Below, in pieces: positions 18,102 through 28,000 of a DNA stretch of 28,000 nt (positions are counted from its first letter, which is position 1; each line of letters opens with the position of its first letter). Under the pieces are notes generated by a model that saw only the letters and a program-made list of their open reading frames with translations, did no database searches and had not been told where the DNA came from. The translations under genes were made by a program, and so were the position numbers. The stretch is from Asterionellopsis glacialis (lineage: Eukaryota > Bacillariophyta > Plagiogrammaphyceae > Rhaphoneidales > Asterionellopsidaceae). The DNA is taken from assembly GCA_014885115.2 (NCBI GenBank), contig WKLE02004176.1:1-28000 (forward strand), in the 5' to 3' direction.

Positions 18102-20599
18102 TTAGTTGTCGTCATCGTCGTCTTCGCTGTCTTCATCATCTTCTAATGTCGTACTTTTGCTTCCGTATGTATTGTTCCAGTCTATATATACTTTAAGATC
18201 CGCTTGAGCTACACTGGGATTGGTCCCTCGTAAAGCTTTACGAAAGTGTTTGAATGTGATTGGTGGGACATCCTTTGGGTCAATTTCTAGAGCAAGCGAT
18301 CCTAGTTGCCGGATGGGTCCCATCGCGGCATCGGTGCACAAGGAACTAAGGTCTGCACCACTAAACCCATTAGTTTTAGTCGAGATCTTATGAAAGTCCT
18401 GATCTGTCAGCGAGTGACTATTTTTTTTTACCAAAGTACGTAAAAGTATTTCGCGATCTTTTTGTTCAGGTAATGGAATGTACAAGCGTTTGACGAATCG
18501 CCTTCTGGCGGCATCGTCGAGCTCGTGCGGGCGATTAGTTGCGCCAATCACAAGGACTTGGCCTTGACCGCTTGTGCCTGTCCCGTCCAATTGCACTAGA
18601 AATTCAGTTTTAATCCTTCGACTTGCTAAAAAGATGACAAAGAGAAAAGGAGAAAACTTAGACAAGAGAAAAATTCGGAAAATTAGCCCTAATACCTTCT
18701 TCTACACGTTGGAATGACTCACCTTCATTTTCATCTGCCTTCCGTTGTGTAAGGAGAGAGTCTATTTCATCTATAAAAACTACCGATGGCTGACGGTAGG
18801 CAGCAACAGCAAATAGAGTACGAACAAGCTTTTCACCTTCACCGATCCACTTGCTTGTTAGGGAAGAACTAGATATAGAAAAGAATGTAGCACCACTTTG
18901 GTGAGCAATCGCTTTACCAATCAACGTTTTGCCCGTTCCAGGTGGACCAAAAAGTAGGAGTCCATTCGGAACTTTGCGCAATCCAGTAAAGATATCGGGT
19001 CGTTTCATTGGCATGATTACAAGCTCGTTGACTATTGCTTTTGCATCCTCCAACCCCGCAATATCCTTGAAGGTAACCGGCTGTCCAGATTCGATGATTT
19101 CATTCATAATTTTGTCCACTAGTTCTTTGTCCAGCCCACGCAATTCCTCTGGCAGCTCGTCATCATCACTACTAATCGAGCAAGAAGAGCTTGGTCTAGA
19201 AGAGGTCCCTCCACCACCACCCTTGCCTGACTGACCACTTCGTTTCGTAGAACCTCGTTCTTGTTTAACGCCTCCGCTTTCTTTGCGTTTTGCCTAAATT
19301 TAGATTAAATTCAAAAAATAAGTGAGTATAGAGGCATGGGAAACGGTTCACGGCAGTATGATACGATTAATGTGGTTGTTCATGATGAATGCAATGCTTG
19401 CCATTTACCTCTTCGGGGTTGCGTTTTGGTGGTTGAAACTTTCGTTTGAGGGAATCCCGAATGTTGGGTCCCTGGATTGGCTGTCGAGAGGGGTTATTTG
19501 ACTGCTCTTGTTGAGGATCGTAAGGGTTATTGGGTTGTCGTTGATACGGATCACGAGGACCATATGAATCATTGTATTGATTGGGGTGCCGACATGGGCC
19601 TCCTTCGATTGCCCTTTGTTGTTCGTAACCATCGTTATCGTTGCCTGTCTTTCCAGAGGGATCTGAGTGAGCATAGTCACGTGCGGTTTGGAATGGGTTT
19701 TGCGTATTTTGAGCATTGTCCCAGGAGGAATTCATAGACGTATCCTGTCCTCCCCATGCAGAATTCGATACTGAATGGTTTGCAGGTTTGTGAATATTTC
19801 TCCTCATTCCGTCCACTTTTTGAGTTTGATCTTCCCATGTGGTTGGTACAGTGTTGCCATTGATTCCATGCTGACTCACTGGGCCGGTATCATGCTGCTC
19901 TTTTATCCACATACTATTTTGCTTTGTCTTAGCATAAGGATTTCTGGGTGGAGCCGACGCAATCCGTTCGCTATGGGCTTTATTGTTGCTATGATGAGGT
20001 TGTTGCAGGTCTGGTTGTCCACTTCCTGGTACAGCCGAGGGCAGTTTCGCCGGATGTATTGGAGGATGAGTCGACTTGGAGTTATATGGTTGATTTTTCT
20101 GACTTGCGTCCTCATCATCACTTTCCTCGTCATCGTCGTCGTCATCATCATCATCTGTATCACCCGAGTAACTCTGTGCACATTCTGGGTAATCATCGAA
20201 AAAGGCATCAGCTGCATCCTGACCAGAATCATTATCATTATGGATATTATCGAATTTTACATCTTTCCCAATTTCTGGTCGTCTCATTATTTCATTGAGC
20301 ATTCTAGTGTGACTGCCGGAGGCACAATCTTTGTCCAACTCCCACATTGTTTGTTCCCACAATAATGACAGGCCATCTACATCATGATTATTGTCTTTGT
20401 CATCTGCAATTGCACTTTGAATAGAAGCAAGTTTACCCACTCGAGCAATCATAAGTTTTGATAAGATATGTCTTTGCTGATGTTCGTCTGGTAGACCCGT
20501 TTCCGAGCTCAAACTTCGTTCCAAGTCACTCTTCGCATTTTTGTACTGCACGAGCCATTCTTCATAAAGGGTTGGATAGTTTGGTCTTTTCTTCGACAT
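18102..20599 (-). CDS. FIGNL1: Fidgetin-like 1 AAA ATPase
   Basis: Three exons on the minus strand: 20599-19409, 19293-18723 and 18625-18102. The introns are 115 and 97 nt, with GT-AG ends and phases that join cleanly, giving 761 residues. The AAA core has Walker A GPPGTGKT at 513-520, Walker [10 protein letters not shown] at 568-576, sensor-1 GATN ending at 618 and arginine-finger region DDAARRRF at 624-631. FIGNL1-type wording is seen in [31 protein letters not shown] and the C-terminal [12 protein letters not shown]...WNNTYG. FKRKFQPP-like residues before the core match the family's pre-AAA linker. The N-terminal 390 residues are polar with a run of Asp. FIGNL1 is a hexameric ATPase that dismantles RAD51/DMC1 filaments and limits crossovers. 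ATG 20599 is the first ATG in frame. Its 3' end faces the fusion gene 69 bp away. Confidence 0.93.
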
Positions 20600-21376
20600 T
20601 CTATTTGTTCGTTTCGATGTAATCACAATAGACCTGTTCTATCTATTGAGAGAAATCGCCAGTCATTCGATTTTTTGTGCAAAGATGCGCCCATAGAGAT
20701 GTTTTGAGTTCGATTCTGAACAGTCAACAGGCTTGACCACACCATGATGGCTCCTGCATGCACATCTCGCCGTTTTTCTAGACTAGCAAAAGCCACAACA
20801 CCAGAACTCTCAAACTCGCGCCAATTTTTTCTCCCGCCACCATCGACCTCTGCGCAACGTGGGTGCATGAAGCGAGTTGGTTTTAACCTATCCTTGCGCG
20901 GTACCTGGTACAGACCTCTACTAGAGAAACTCTCTCTAGAGAGTAGAGTGAGAGCCTCTCCTAAAAATTCTAAAACGGTTTTCTAAAGCTCTAGTAGAGA
21001 GTAGAGTCTCTCGCTAGTCTCTATTTTCTGAAAACATTCCTTGATCTCCTTAGGTCCGGGTTGCAGATCAGTCTGTCTAAAGAGTGAAGTAGAATGCAAG
21101 TCTGCTGATCCTGCAGTCTATAGTCCGTACTTTTACGGTTTAACCCTTGCAAGAGAATAATGGAGAAGATTTTTTTGTAGTTTTGAAATACAATTGCTGG
21201 TGACATGGTTGTTGTACATTTGGTTTGAATTCGCTTGATAGTACTTCAAGAAGCTACGGAGAAAACCGAAATGACTTACAAATAAAGGGTTTACAGTAAC
21301 AAAAATTTCATATTTTTAATGTACATGTCTTGAAGACAAACTGGATTACATGGGTTCGAATATCTCTGTTGATACT
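20600..21376. promoter_or_regulatory. FIGNL1 upstream region and 3' flank of phosphoglycerate mutase gene
   Basis: A 777-bp gap, containing a palindrome-dense CTAG/CTCT tract at about 20898-21025 some 300 bp before the FIGNL1 start. The remainder is unremarkable and AT-rich toward the right. No gene was recognised. Confidence 0.4.
20898..21025. repeat. CTAG/CTCT palindromic tract with long-range inverted repeat
   Basis: Perfect 11-bp inverted arms, CTCTACTAGAG at 20916-20926 and CTCTAGTAGAG at 20989-20999, enclose 62 nt. The palindrome CTCTCTAGAGAG lies at 20932-20943. GGTACC units adjoin on the left (about 20900-20912). The arrangement could fold as a cruciform. Confidence 0.8.
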
Positions 21377-23126
21377 CTATTGATACTCTTCTTTTCGCTC
21401 TTCTTCCTCTTCTTCAAAATCGAATGACAAGTTTTCGTAAAATATTCTGTGCCTTTCTTCGCTATCTACAGGTTTTAGTGCCACAAATGGCTCAACTAAA
21501 TGTCCTCTTGCATCAAAGTAGATCTTGTCTACGATGCTTTTGTATCCATTGGCTGTTAAAAACCGTTGTTTCCTTCGGAACATGAGTCCCTCCAAATAAT
21601 CTTTCATTCTCACCAAAAGTAACATATTGCAAAAGCCTGGTTCTTGCATTTTTGTATGAATTTGCCACCAAAGTTGACGTGTTTCAAAGACACGATTATG
21701 TTTACTTTCGATGGATTCTACCATCTTGTTTAGTAATACACGTTGCCAATCCCTATTTTGTGCATCACGTTTCCTTTGTATATCTTGTAACCGTTCCAAA
21801 TCGCCCAAATAAACACCATGAAACCCATGATCACGAGAGGTGGCCCAGGTGTAGCTGTACAATGAAATTCAGAAAGAGTGCTATTGTTAGTGAAAGTTGT
21901 CGAAAGCAAAATTACAGAATTTACAAAGAAAACGCAGACAATGTCTACCCGAATAGATCGTACCCTTTCGGCTCAATCATGTATCGAAATTCCAATTCGT
22001 GGTCAGGATCAACAGGTTTGAGGTTTTTGTCTAGTCGATACAGCAGAGGAATTCCAGTTGGAATCGACATCCCCTTGATGTCATGATCACTAATGTTATC
22101 TATATGCTTTATGAGAGAACGCAATGTATTCGCATGCGACACTACAAGACATTTATTTCCAGAATGTAAAGAAGGAACAACTACCGTGTTGAAAAAGGGA
22201 AGTATTCTTTCGGTTGTGTCTTTCAGCGACTCTGCACGAGTTCGTTCTAATTGGTCCAATGACATCTTTTTGTATCTAGTTATGAACAAAAAGGCAAGCA
22301 TACAAAATCTGATGAGTCCTTTCAAAAGAAAATCAAACGCAGTCCTTCTGTAAACAACTGGTTCTCACCTTCGATCATTCCCATGCCAATAGGGATGGTC
22401 ATCTTCCATTCGTGGAGGACGCGTATCGTAGCTTCTTCTCATTTCCATTACAAGTGTTTGATCCAAGTCAAGCTCTTGGTACGCTGTATCTTTGTTATAT
22501 CCTTGTAAACTCCCATAATGTCTTTCATTCAAACGCCAACTCTTGGTGATGGGAACCCAGTGTTGTTTAGCCATGTTTAGTGCCATATTTGTCGTGAATG
22601 AGGCGCGTTTCAAAACAGATGTAAAGGCGTGATCGATTTCAATATCATTTTCGAGAAGGAGTCGACCTGCGGACCGGGCTTCTACTTCACCCTTCTTGGT
22701 TAAATTGACGTCACACCAACCAGTATACCGATTCTGCCTGTTCCATTCCGATTCACCATGACGAAGCAATACTAGAGTGTAAACACTTTCTTCACCATAC
22801 TCAGCTAGGCTATATGGAGGTGGTGCAGGATCGCTTGGTACACCACCTTCGACAAAGTGAGTCGAAGAATGTTTTCCACCAGAAACTCGGCCGTTATTTC
22901 TGCCATTATTTGCTAGACCTCTACTAGAACTCGAAGAAAAGAAACCCTTGTTTGAAAAAGATCGGAAAAATGTACATTTTTGCACCGCGTTGCTATACGC
23001 CATTTCAGCTCTTGCTTCCAGTCGTTGATGTTGATGCTGTTTATGATGCAACCATCGAGCAACATGTATTGACCTGTTCGGTAATGTATGCGAGAGGCTC
23101 GCAAATCCGACTCCGACCTCATTCAT
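21377..23126 (-). CDS. Cofactor-dependent phosphoglycerate mutase with C-terminal extension
   Basis: Three exons on the minus strand: 23126-22369, 22275-21949 and 21854-21377, with GT-AG introns that keep phase, giving 520 residues. The dPGM core has LRHGESEWN at 121-129 (phospho-histidine H123), NRYTGW at 132-137, LNERHYG at 199-205, SHANTLRSL at 299-307 (second catalytic His300) and IPTGIPLLY at 324-332. The enzyme interconverts 3- and 2-phosphoglycerate in glycolysis and gluconeogenesis. Residues 1-90 are rich in His, Arg, Ser and Asn with few acids, consistent with a mitochondrial leader; lower glycolysis in diatom mitochondria is known. Residues about 360-520 form an added region with no recognised domain (many Arg, Lys and Trp, acidic end). 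The usual Gly of SHGN is Ala301. Confidence 0.92.
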
Positions 23127-23573
23127 GATTATTTTGAATTCCGAAGAAAACGTGTCGACAAGAAACTGGTTGTTGTCAGGTATACCACACGTAGTCGTAT
23201 AATCTGCATTGAATCTCTACCAGATATGATGTTTACAGGATACTCAAGCACCTGGCTGCAGCTGTCTCATGTACTGTACCTGGTACCTAGTATGGGTTAG
23301 GTGTACCAGTACCTGTACATAAAGTAATGAACAGTGGTTTGTATTCTAATGTACATTACATTTAAATGATCTGTACAAGGTACCAGAGGTAAGGTACATG
23401 TACCGTACCTGGTACCGGTACGAGTAAACCTGAATCCAGGGCAATTTGTCATGCATCTGGTGACGGGGGGGGGCGAGGTTGAACGTTGACGTGGAAAGAA
23501 GGCAAAGTTGCTGGTTTAAGCTCAGCCATCACATATTTTGACACGCCGTCAGTCCTAAGCAAAAGCAGATGCT
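23127..23573. promoter_or_regulatory. Upstream region of phosphoglycerate mutase gene
   Basis: A 447-bp gap between the minus-strand start and the tRNA. It contains a GTAC palindrome tract at 23265-23430 and a G9 run at 23465-23473. No further gene was seen. Confidence 0.4.
23265..23430. repeat. GTAC-rich palindromic tract
   Basis: More than ten GTAC units, many within GGTACC or GTACC. The perfect 12-bp palindrome GGTACATGTACC sits at 23393-23404 and is followed at once by CGTACCTGGTACCGGTACG. Located 140-300 bp upstream of the phosphoglycerate mutase start. Confidence 0.8.
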
Positions 23574-23646
23574 GGGGGTGTAGCTCAGTTGGTAGAGCGC
23601 GTGCTTAGCATGCACGAGGTCGTCAGTTCGATTCTGGCCTCCTCCA
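23574..23646 (+). tRNA. tRNA-Ala (anticodon AGC)
   Basis: A cloverleaf can be drawn over 73 nt without intron. Acceptor 5' strand is 23574-23580. The D arm is GCTC/GAGC (23583-23586 and 23595-23598). The anticodon stem is CGTGC/GCACG with loop TTAGCAT and anticodon AGC at 23607-23609. The T arm is GTCAG/CTGGC with loop TTCGATT. Discriminator A is at 23646. G3-U70 (23576/23643), the alanine identity pair, is present. Internal A box TAGCTCAGTTGG and B box GTTCGATTC are intact, and a T4 run follows at about 23653. One flaw: position 6 pairs T with T (23579/23640). Confidence 0.92.
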
Positions 23647-23989
23647 ATTTATCTTTTCTGCACCTTCAATAGGTTCGGCGCACTCTTAGCTTTTTTGGAT
23701 CATTTTTAAGATTTCTGAGCTTAGAAAATAATGTTCTCACATCACCAAAGTTATAGAGGTGACCTAAAATTAATGTCCACCAGGACCATTGAGGCCTCTA
23801 CATAGAACATTTTAACAGGCAGGGAAGTTTGTATCTGTTTTCGGTTTGCCTTTAGTTTATGATGTCACATGTATCCCCCCCTATTTTTGTTCGAAAGGTC
23901 AACTCTTTTCAATTAACCTATTCCTAATAATCTTAAAATATACTATCTATCAATTGGAAATTGTCCTTGATTGAACTCCTGGTTCTCCT
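23647..23989. other. AT-rich 3' flank of tRNA
   Basis: A gap of 343 bp following the tRNA terminator. It marks the start of the AT-rich right-hand third of the window. No gene was seen. Confidence 0.4.
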
Positions 23990-24624
23990 TCAATTATTGA
24001 TACCTGCATGTTTAATCCATGAAATCCTTGTCGTTTCACCAAATACCATTGGAGATGCCATTACCCTCTCCTTTCTCTGCCCGCCTCTTGTTAAATGCAT
24101 AATGTGTACATTTTTTGTTGAGGTATTTGGTAAGACTGAGTTGTCATTTGCTTTGCATTTGTCTTTTTTTTTCCTCTGATAAAATTTTCTCATCCTCCTC
24201 TTTTTTTTTCTTATGTTTTTTTTATGTTCCATGATACCACTTCTGGTCTTTGTATTCTATCCATTTTTTGTAAACTTCCCATGCTTTGTTCTGGAACATC
24301 ATAAATTTCATTCTCTCCAAAGGATGTTGTCTGGGGTTCTTTTCACTGTCCTTGTAGTGTTGCCTGAAGTTTTCTCCTGTCATTACTCCTTGGTTGAAGT
24401 ATGGAAACAATTCGTGATTCCTTCCTGCATCCTTAACATGACGAAACAGTACTCTTCCATGTAGGACTCTAAGCATTTTAGCTGGTTTTCCTGAAGAGTC
24501 ACCTTTCCTCAAGCTTCTTCTTCTCCTCTTCTAGCTTCTTTTTGTTGTTTTTCACAGAAATTACCTTGTTACACAAGGAGACAAGCTCTGCTTCTTTTAT
24601 CATTGCCTGGGGCAGGTTGATGTC
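23990..24624 (-). pseudogene. Decayed coding remnant with coiled-coil segment
   Basis: Three overlapping minus-strand frames carry protein-like sequence. The first (24624-24502) reads INLPQAMIKEAELVSLCNK and ends in a Lys/Glu coiled coil before a TGA. The second overlaps at 24512 and runs to 24222 (KMLRVLHGRVLFRHVKDAG to WEVYKKWIEYKDQKW). The third (24232-23990) is basic, then reads NSVLPNTSTKNVHIMHLTRGG. The order and overlap suggest one ancestral ORF broken by two frameshifts. A pyrimidine-rich CAG just 5' of the first segment could be a splice acceptor. No family was recognised; a mobile-element or gene relic is possible. Confidence 0.3.
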
Positions 24625-27600
24625 TGATGACAAAAGTTAACAAATAAATAGCAGTAATTGTGTTTTGGGGTAATGTACCAGGGTATCAAGTAATTACCTT
24701 GCACTACTAGTTAACATCCTGAAATATTACCTAGATCCACATACTGTGTCTCAATGCAGTACAGTACATAATAGCTAGGGTTAAGAATAAATTATAACGC
24801 AAGTTTTTTGAGAATATCAGCACTATCCCTACTGTTTGAAATGTGAATTGTTATCCCCTGGGGAAGAACTAAAAAAGGCTTAGTCAGTTGGTGGAGAGCC
24901 ATTTCTTGGGGGGATGAGAAAATGAGCGGTTGCTTGTTGGTCAAAGATGTCCTACGAGTATTTTTGTACCAGCCTCACTGGTCCTTGCCCACCTGACAAT
25001 TTTGCCCTTTTGATATCAAGACCCAAAATTTTAAAAATATTAAGGTTAAATTTAAGGTTATACTTGTACTTGCTTTTTAACATTAAGGATATCCTTATTC
25101 TTTCTTCCTCCATCTTCTTTCTCCCTCCACATGTCAAGCTTTGACCACACAATAACCAATAGCAATAACAAGAACCTCTAATGATATTGAAAATGGTCAC
25201 ATCAGCACTATCAATCATCACTTGCAAATGGACAACTTAGACTTCTCTTGAAGTATGGATACAAATATGGGAAGGCCATGTCAGCTTTGACAAACAAGGC
25301 ATTATCATTGATAGCTGCAATTATGGAAGAACATGTACAGATGGATCAGTACATCAAAGACTGCATTTCTTTGATATAAAACAATTGTTATTTTAAAATA
25401 GAAAGGGGTTCAACTGTTGAAACATGTTCATTTTGTGACCTTCTCCACCTTTTTCTATTACCTCAAACATTATTACATACTGTACATTAAGGGTTAACCC
25501 CAACCCTTAATTTTTCATTATCCCCCCACTTAAAAATGTACGTGATTTGTACAAGTACAAAAAAATTTCAGGTTTGGCCTTCCAGCCCTTCAGACCTCAA
25601 AATAACCCTTATCCTAATAACTTCCCCAAAAAATATTTTTGGTTTTCCAGAGAGGTGCCATTTGAAAGCCCATCTAACTACCTGTTGATTAAGCCTATAA
25701 AAAGGTGAATTGGACATAATGGGGAAAAGGTAGAATTTTTCCACAACTTATGGGGCATTACTTCAGGGTGTGCCTCCAGAGAGTGTAGTAGTATTGGGGG
25801 ATAGTTTTGCTTACAGAATGAGAAGAAGATCATATGAATGGGTGGATGTTTAATATTTTCCATGTTGGATGAATCATCTACTAGATTAAGAAGGTATTGT
25901 GAAATTACAACACAAATGATTTTTTAATCTTGGTTTTCAGGATAATATGTATATTAGAAATTCAAAAACAGTCTACTGTAGTGAAATATCTTTTTCTGTT
26001 TTTCATGCAATAATCCTTCCAAAAAAAATTCTGTTAGAACCACGAAGGTGCATGATCAAAGAATCAAAACAGGCAAAAAAAAGCTAGATTCCAAGCAAAG
26101 TTTCAAATAAGATCTAAACTTTTGCAAAACTGACAACTTTTTAAAAGCCCAGTTTTACAAAAACTGATCAATAGTGACAATTAATATGGTGCATAGGAGG
26201 AGAAGTGGTAGATATGTAGTAATCAATATGAAGGAAGAAGAACAGAACACTGAATTACTATTCCATACTATGGTATGATACTACCTAGCAACACTACTAT
26301 AGTATGCTGGTGATGACCTCATTTGGTATCAATATGTTTGACATATTCTAGCTAGAATCAAATCTTACTTGATCTCTCTTAGTAGGCAGATTTACAGTAC
26401 TGCAACATCACTACAGTCCTTTAAGCCAATTTGCTCCAATATTAGGTGTGTCTAGGCAGAAAAATCAGTCATTCCTTTCTCAAGCATATAATATCACATT
26501 TCTTCTATGTACCTACTGTTTTTTTCTTTCTTGAACAAGTCAACTTTTTTTTGTGGTATCTTTTGTGGTTTGATTTGATATGCCCATTATATCATGACAC
26601 ATTGATATTTTTACAAAATTTAAAGAGCAAGTCAGTAGGAAGAGAGAAACTATTACATTTTCTTCAAGTGTCATCTTACAGGAACACTAACAAGCAGAAA
26701 AGAATTCCTTGGTACTGAGGCCCCTGGCTTTTTTACCACAAAAAAAATTATAGTACTATTACTACTTGTTAGCAACCACAAATTTCAAGTTTGTTGAGTT
26801 TTAGTTGGTGGTATTATTAAAGATCTTCAGAGCTGGGTGGAAAGTATTTTGTATTAGTATAATAATTACCTAACAAGAATTCATTAAAAGAACTACAAAT
26901 GAGAGTTTTGTTTGTCATCCTCTTTTTGTGTACTAACAGTGCCTCTCATACTCTACTACTCAAATCCAATCATACAGTATGGTTGGTAAAAGTGAATACT
27001 TATAAGATGGTGACAATAGGACCATCAACATCTCTTATTTTAGTCTTTAAAGAGATAAAAAAAACCATTACAGAATCCATGGTGGTATAACATCAAAACA
27101 ACATTTCTACTGTCTCCTGTTGGGGTATGCTTCAAATATTTGTTAATCACTGTACTAACCAAATATATTTTATTTTGTTAGTAATGCCCTACAAGAGAAT
27201 TTTCTGATTATAGTATATTCTTACACTTGTATAACATACATGAATTGTAAATAAAACTAATATGACAGTCACTTCTTCTACCTTGGGGAAGGGGCTTCAT
27301 TTTTGTATATGAAATACTACAATATATATGAATGTGGGTTGAAGAATGAAGAGAATCATGATAACTGCACTTTGACCAAAAACCAAAAAGAGGATACATC
27401 AAAAAACTATGAACTACATATTTATTTTCCACCTAATATTAATTAGAGAAAAATGCAAAATAGATATTATGATGTAACTGTTATGAAATCCAAATGCATA
27501 TTTTAAAGTTTTGTAATACACTTCACAAAGATATACCTTTTGAGACTGAACATGGTAGACCACATTTTTTCTCTTGCATACTTAGCCTTTTAAAAGAATG

Positions 27601-28000
27601 ACCTCCAAAATACCAAATTGCATATGATGGTATATTTACTATAAAATAAAATAGCATATACAATCAACAACATGTAAATAAGAATACTGGTACAGTCCAC
27701 ACCTGGTAATAAGCAACAGCTGTTGCTAAAGGTTAATTGGAATAAGCAATTTCCTGCTTGGAATTAGAAGTGCTACTTATATGCTGACTTCATTAAACAT
27801 AAATTAAGGGGGTAGAACAATTATTCATCGAGTTTTTTCACTCCTTGGCGAAAACACCCCCTTCGGAAGAGATTTTCCCTGCTTTCATCTAGAATTTTTT
27901 TTTATTTTTTCCATTCTTTGCCCCCAACACCCTGGGAATGCTCCGTTTCATCCCAAGATTTGGTCAGAAGCTAGTATCAAACCTTTCATATCGATACATA
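24625..28000. other. Long AT-rich region without a supported gene
   Basis: About 3.4 kb with clearly lower GC than the gene-dense left part and no open frame over about 90 codons with recognisable content. A plus-strand open stretch at 25191-25379 reads like protein (LANGQLRLLLKYGYKYG, MEEHVQMDQYIKDC) but has no start context. Composition rises again after about 27820, where C-rich and T-rich runs appear, perhaps the flank of a gene beyond the window. No terminal repeats of a mobile element were found by eye. Confidence 0.4.

Noticed and set aside
19775..20365. 196-codon plus-strand open frame
   Set aside because: Antisense to FIGNL1 exon 1; hydrophobic only because the sense strand encodes Asp and Asn runs.
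24625..28000. Terminal inverted repeats or LTRs of a mobile element
   Set aside because: No matching ends could be found by eye in the AT-rich region.
1..28000. CRISPR array, bacterial operon or phage features
   Set aside because: Introns, a tRNA gene with internal A and B boxes, and the gene set show eukaryotic nuclear DNA; no spaced direct repeats were seen.

Overview
The window is nuclear DNA from a photosynthetic stramenopile, most likely a diatom. Genes carry few, short GT-AG introns (about 80-160 nt where I could define them). One membrane protein begins with a signal peptide followed by an S-A-F junction, the hallmark of diatom plastid import. The gene set (AP2 domains, SLC4 transporter, SIR2, FIGNL1, LIN37) is eukaryotic. 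Species cannot be told from the sequence.

Layout, left to right. (1) 1-713 minus: 5' part of a SIRT6/7-type sirtuin that runs off the left edge. (2) 1303-2022 plus: DUF501-family protein with an N-terminal signal, divergent from the sirtuin. (3) 2466-2909 minus: small two-CBS-domain protein. (4) 3485-5480 plus, four exons: SLC4-family anion (probably bicarbonate) transporter with a plastid-type presequence and two TGACGT-like elements upstream. (5) 5700-8249 minus: long low-complexity protein whose C-terminus matches LIN37 of the DREAM/MuvB complex. (6) about 9749-10488 minus: broken coding region. (7) 11198-13066 minus: ENTH-like clathrin adaptor. (8) 13788-18032 plus: 1414-residue nuclear-type protein joining a degenerate SNF2-like ATPase lobe, zinc-finger-like cysteines, two AP2 domains and an MCRS1-like FHA domain. 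(9) 18102-20599 minus, three exons: FIGNL1 AAA ATPase, convergent with (8) and only 69 bp away. (10) 21377-23126 minus, three exons: cofactor-dependent phosphoglycerate mutase with a mitochondrial-type leader and a 160-residue C-terminal extension. (11) 23574-23646 plus: tRNA-Ala(AGC). (12) From just after the tRNA to about 27.8 kb: an AT-rich stretch with decayed coding remnants and no intact gene that I can support.

Functionally the intact genes are a mix. Chromatin, transcription and DNA repair are represented by the sirtuin, LIN37-like, SNF2/AP2/FHA fusion and FIGNL1. Membrane trafficking is represented by the ENTH adaptor, and carbon metabolism by the SLC4 transporter and phosphoglycerate mutase. 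There is no operon-like logic.

The most unusual items are the 1414-residue fusion protein, the plastid-targeted SLC4 gene with CO2/cAMP-element-like sites, the LIN37 homologue, and tracts packed with GTAC- or CTAG-centred palindromes in the 5' flanks of several genes. All family assignments are from motif reading; no database search was possible.
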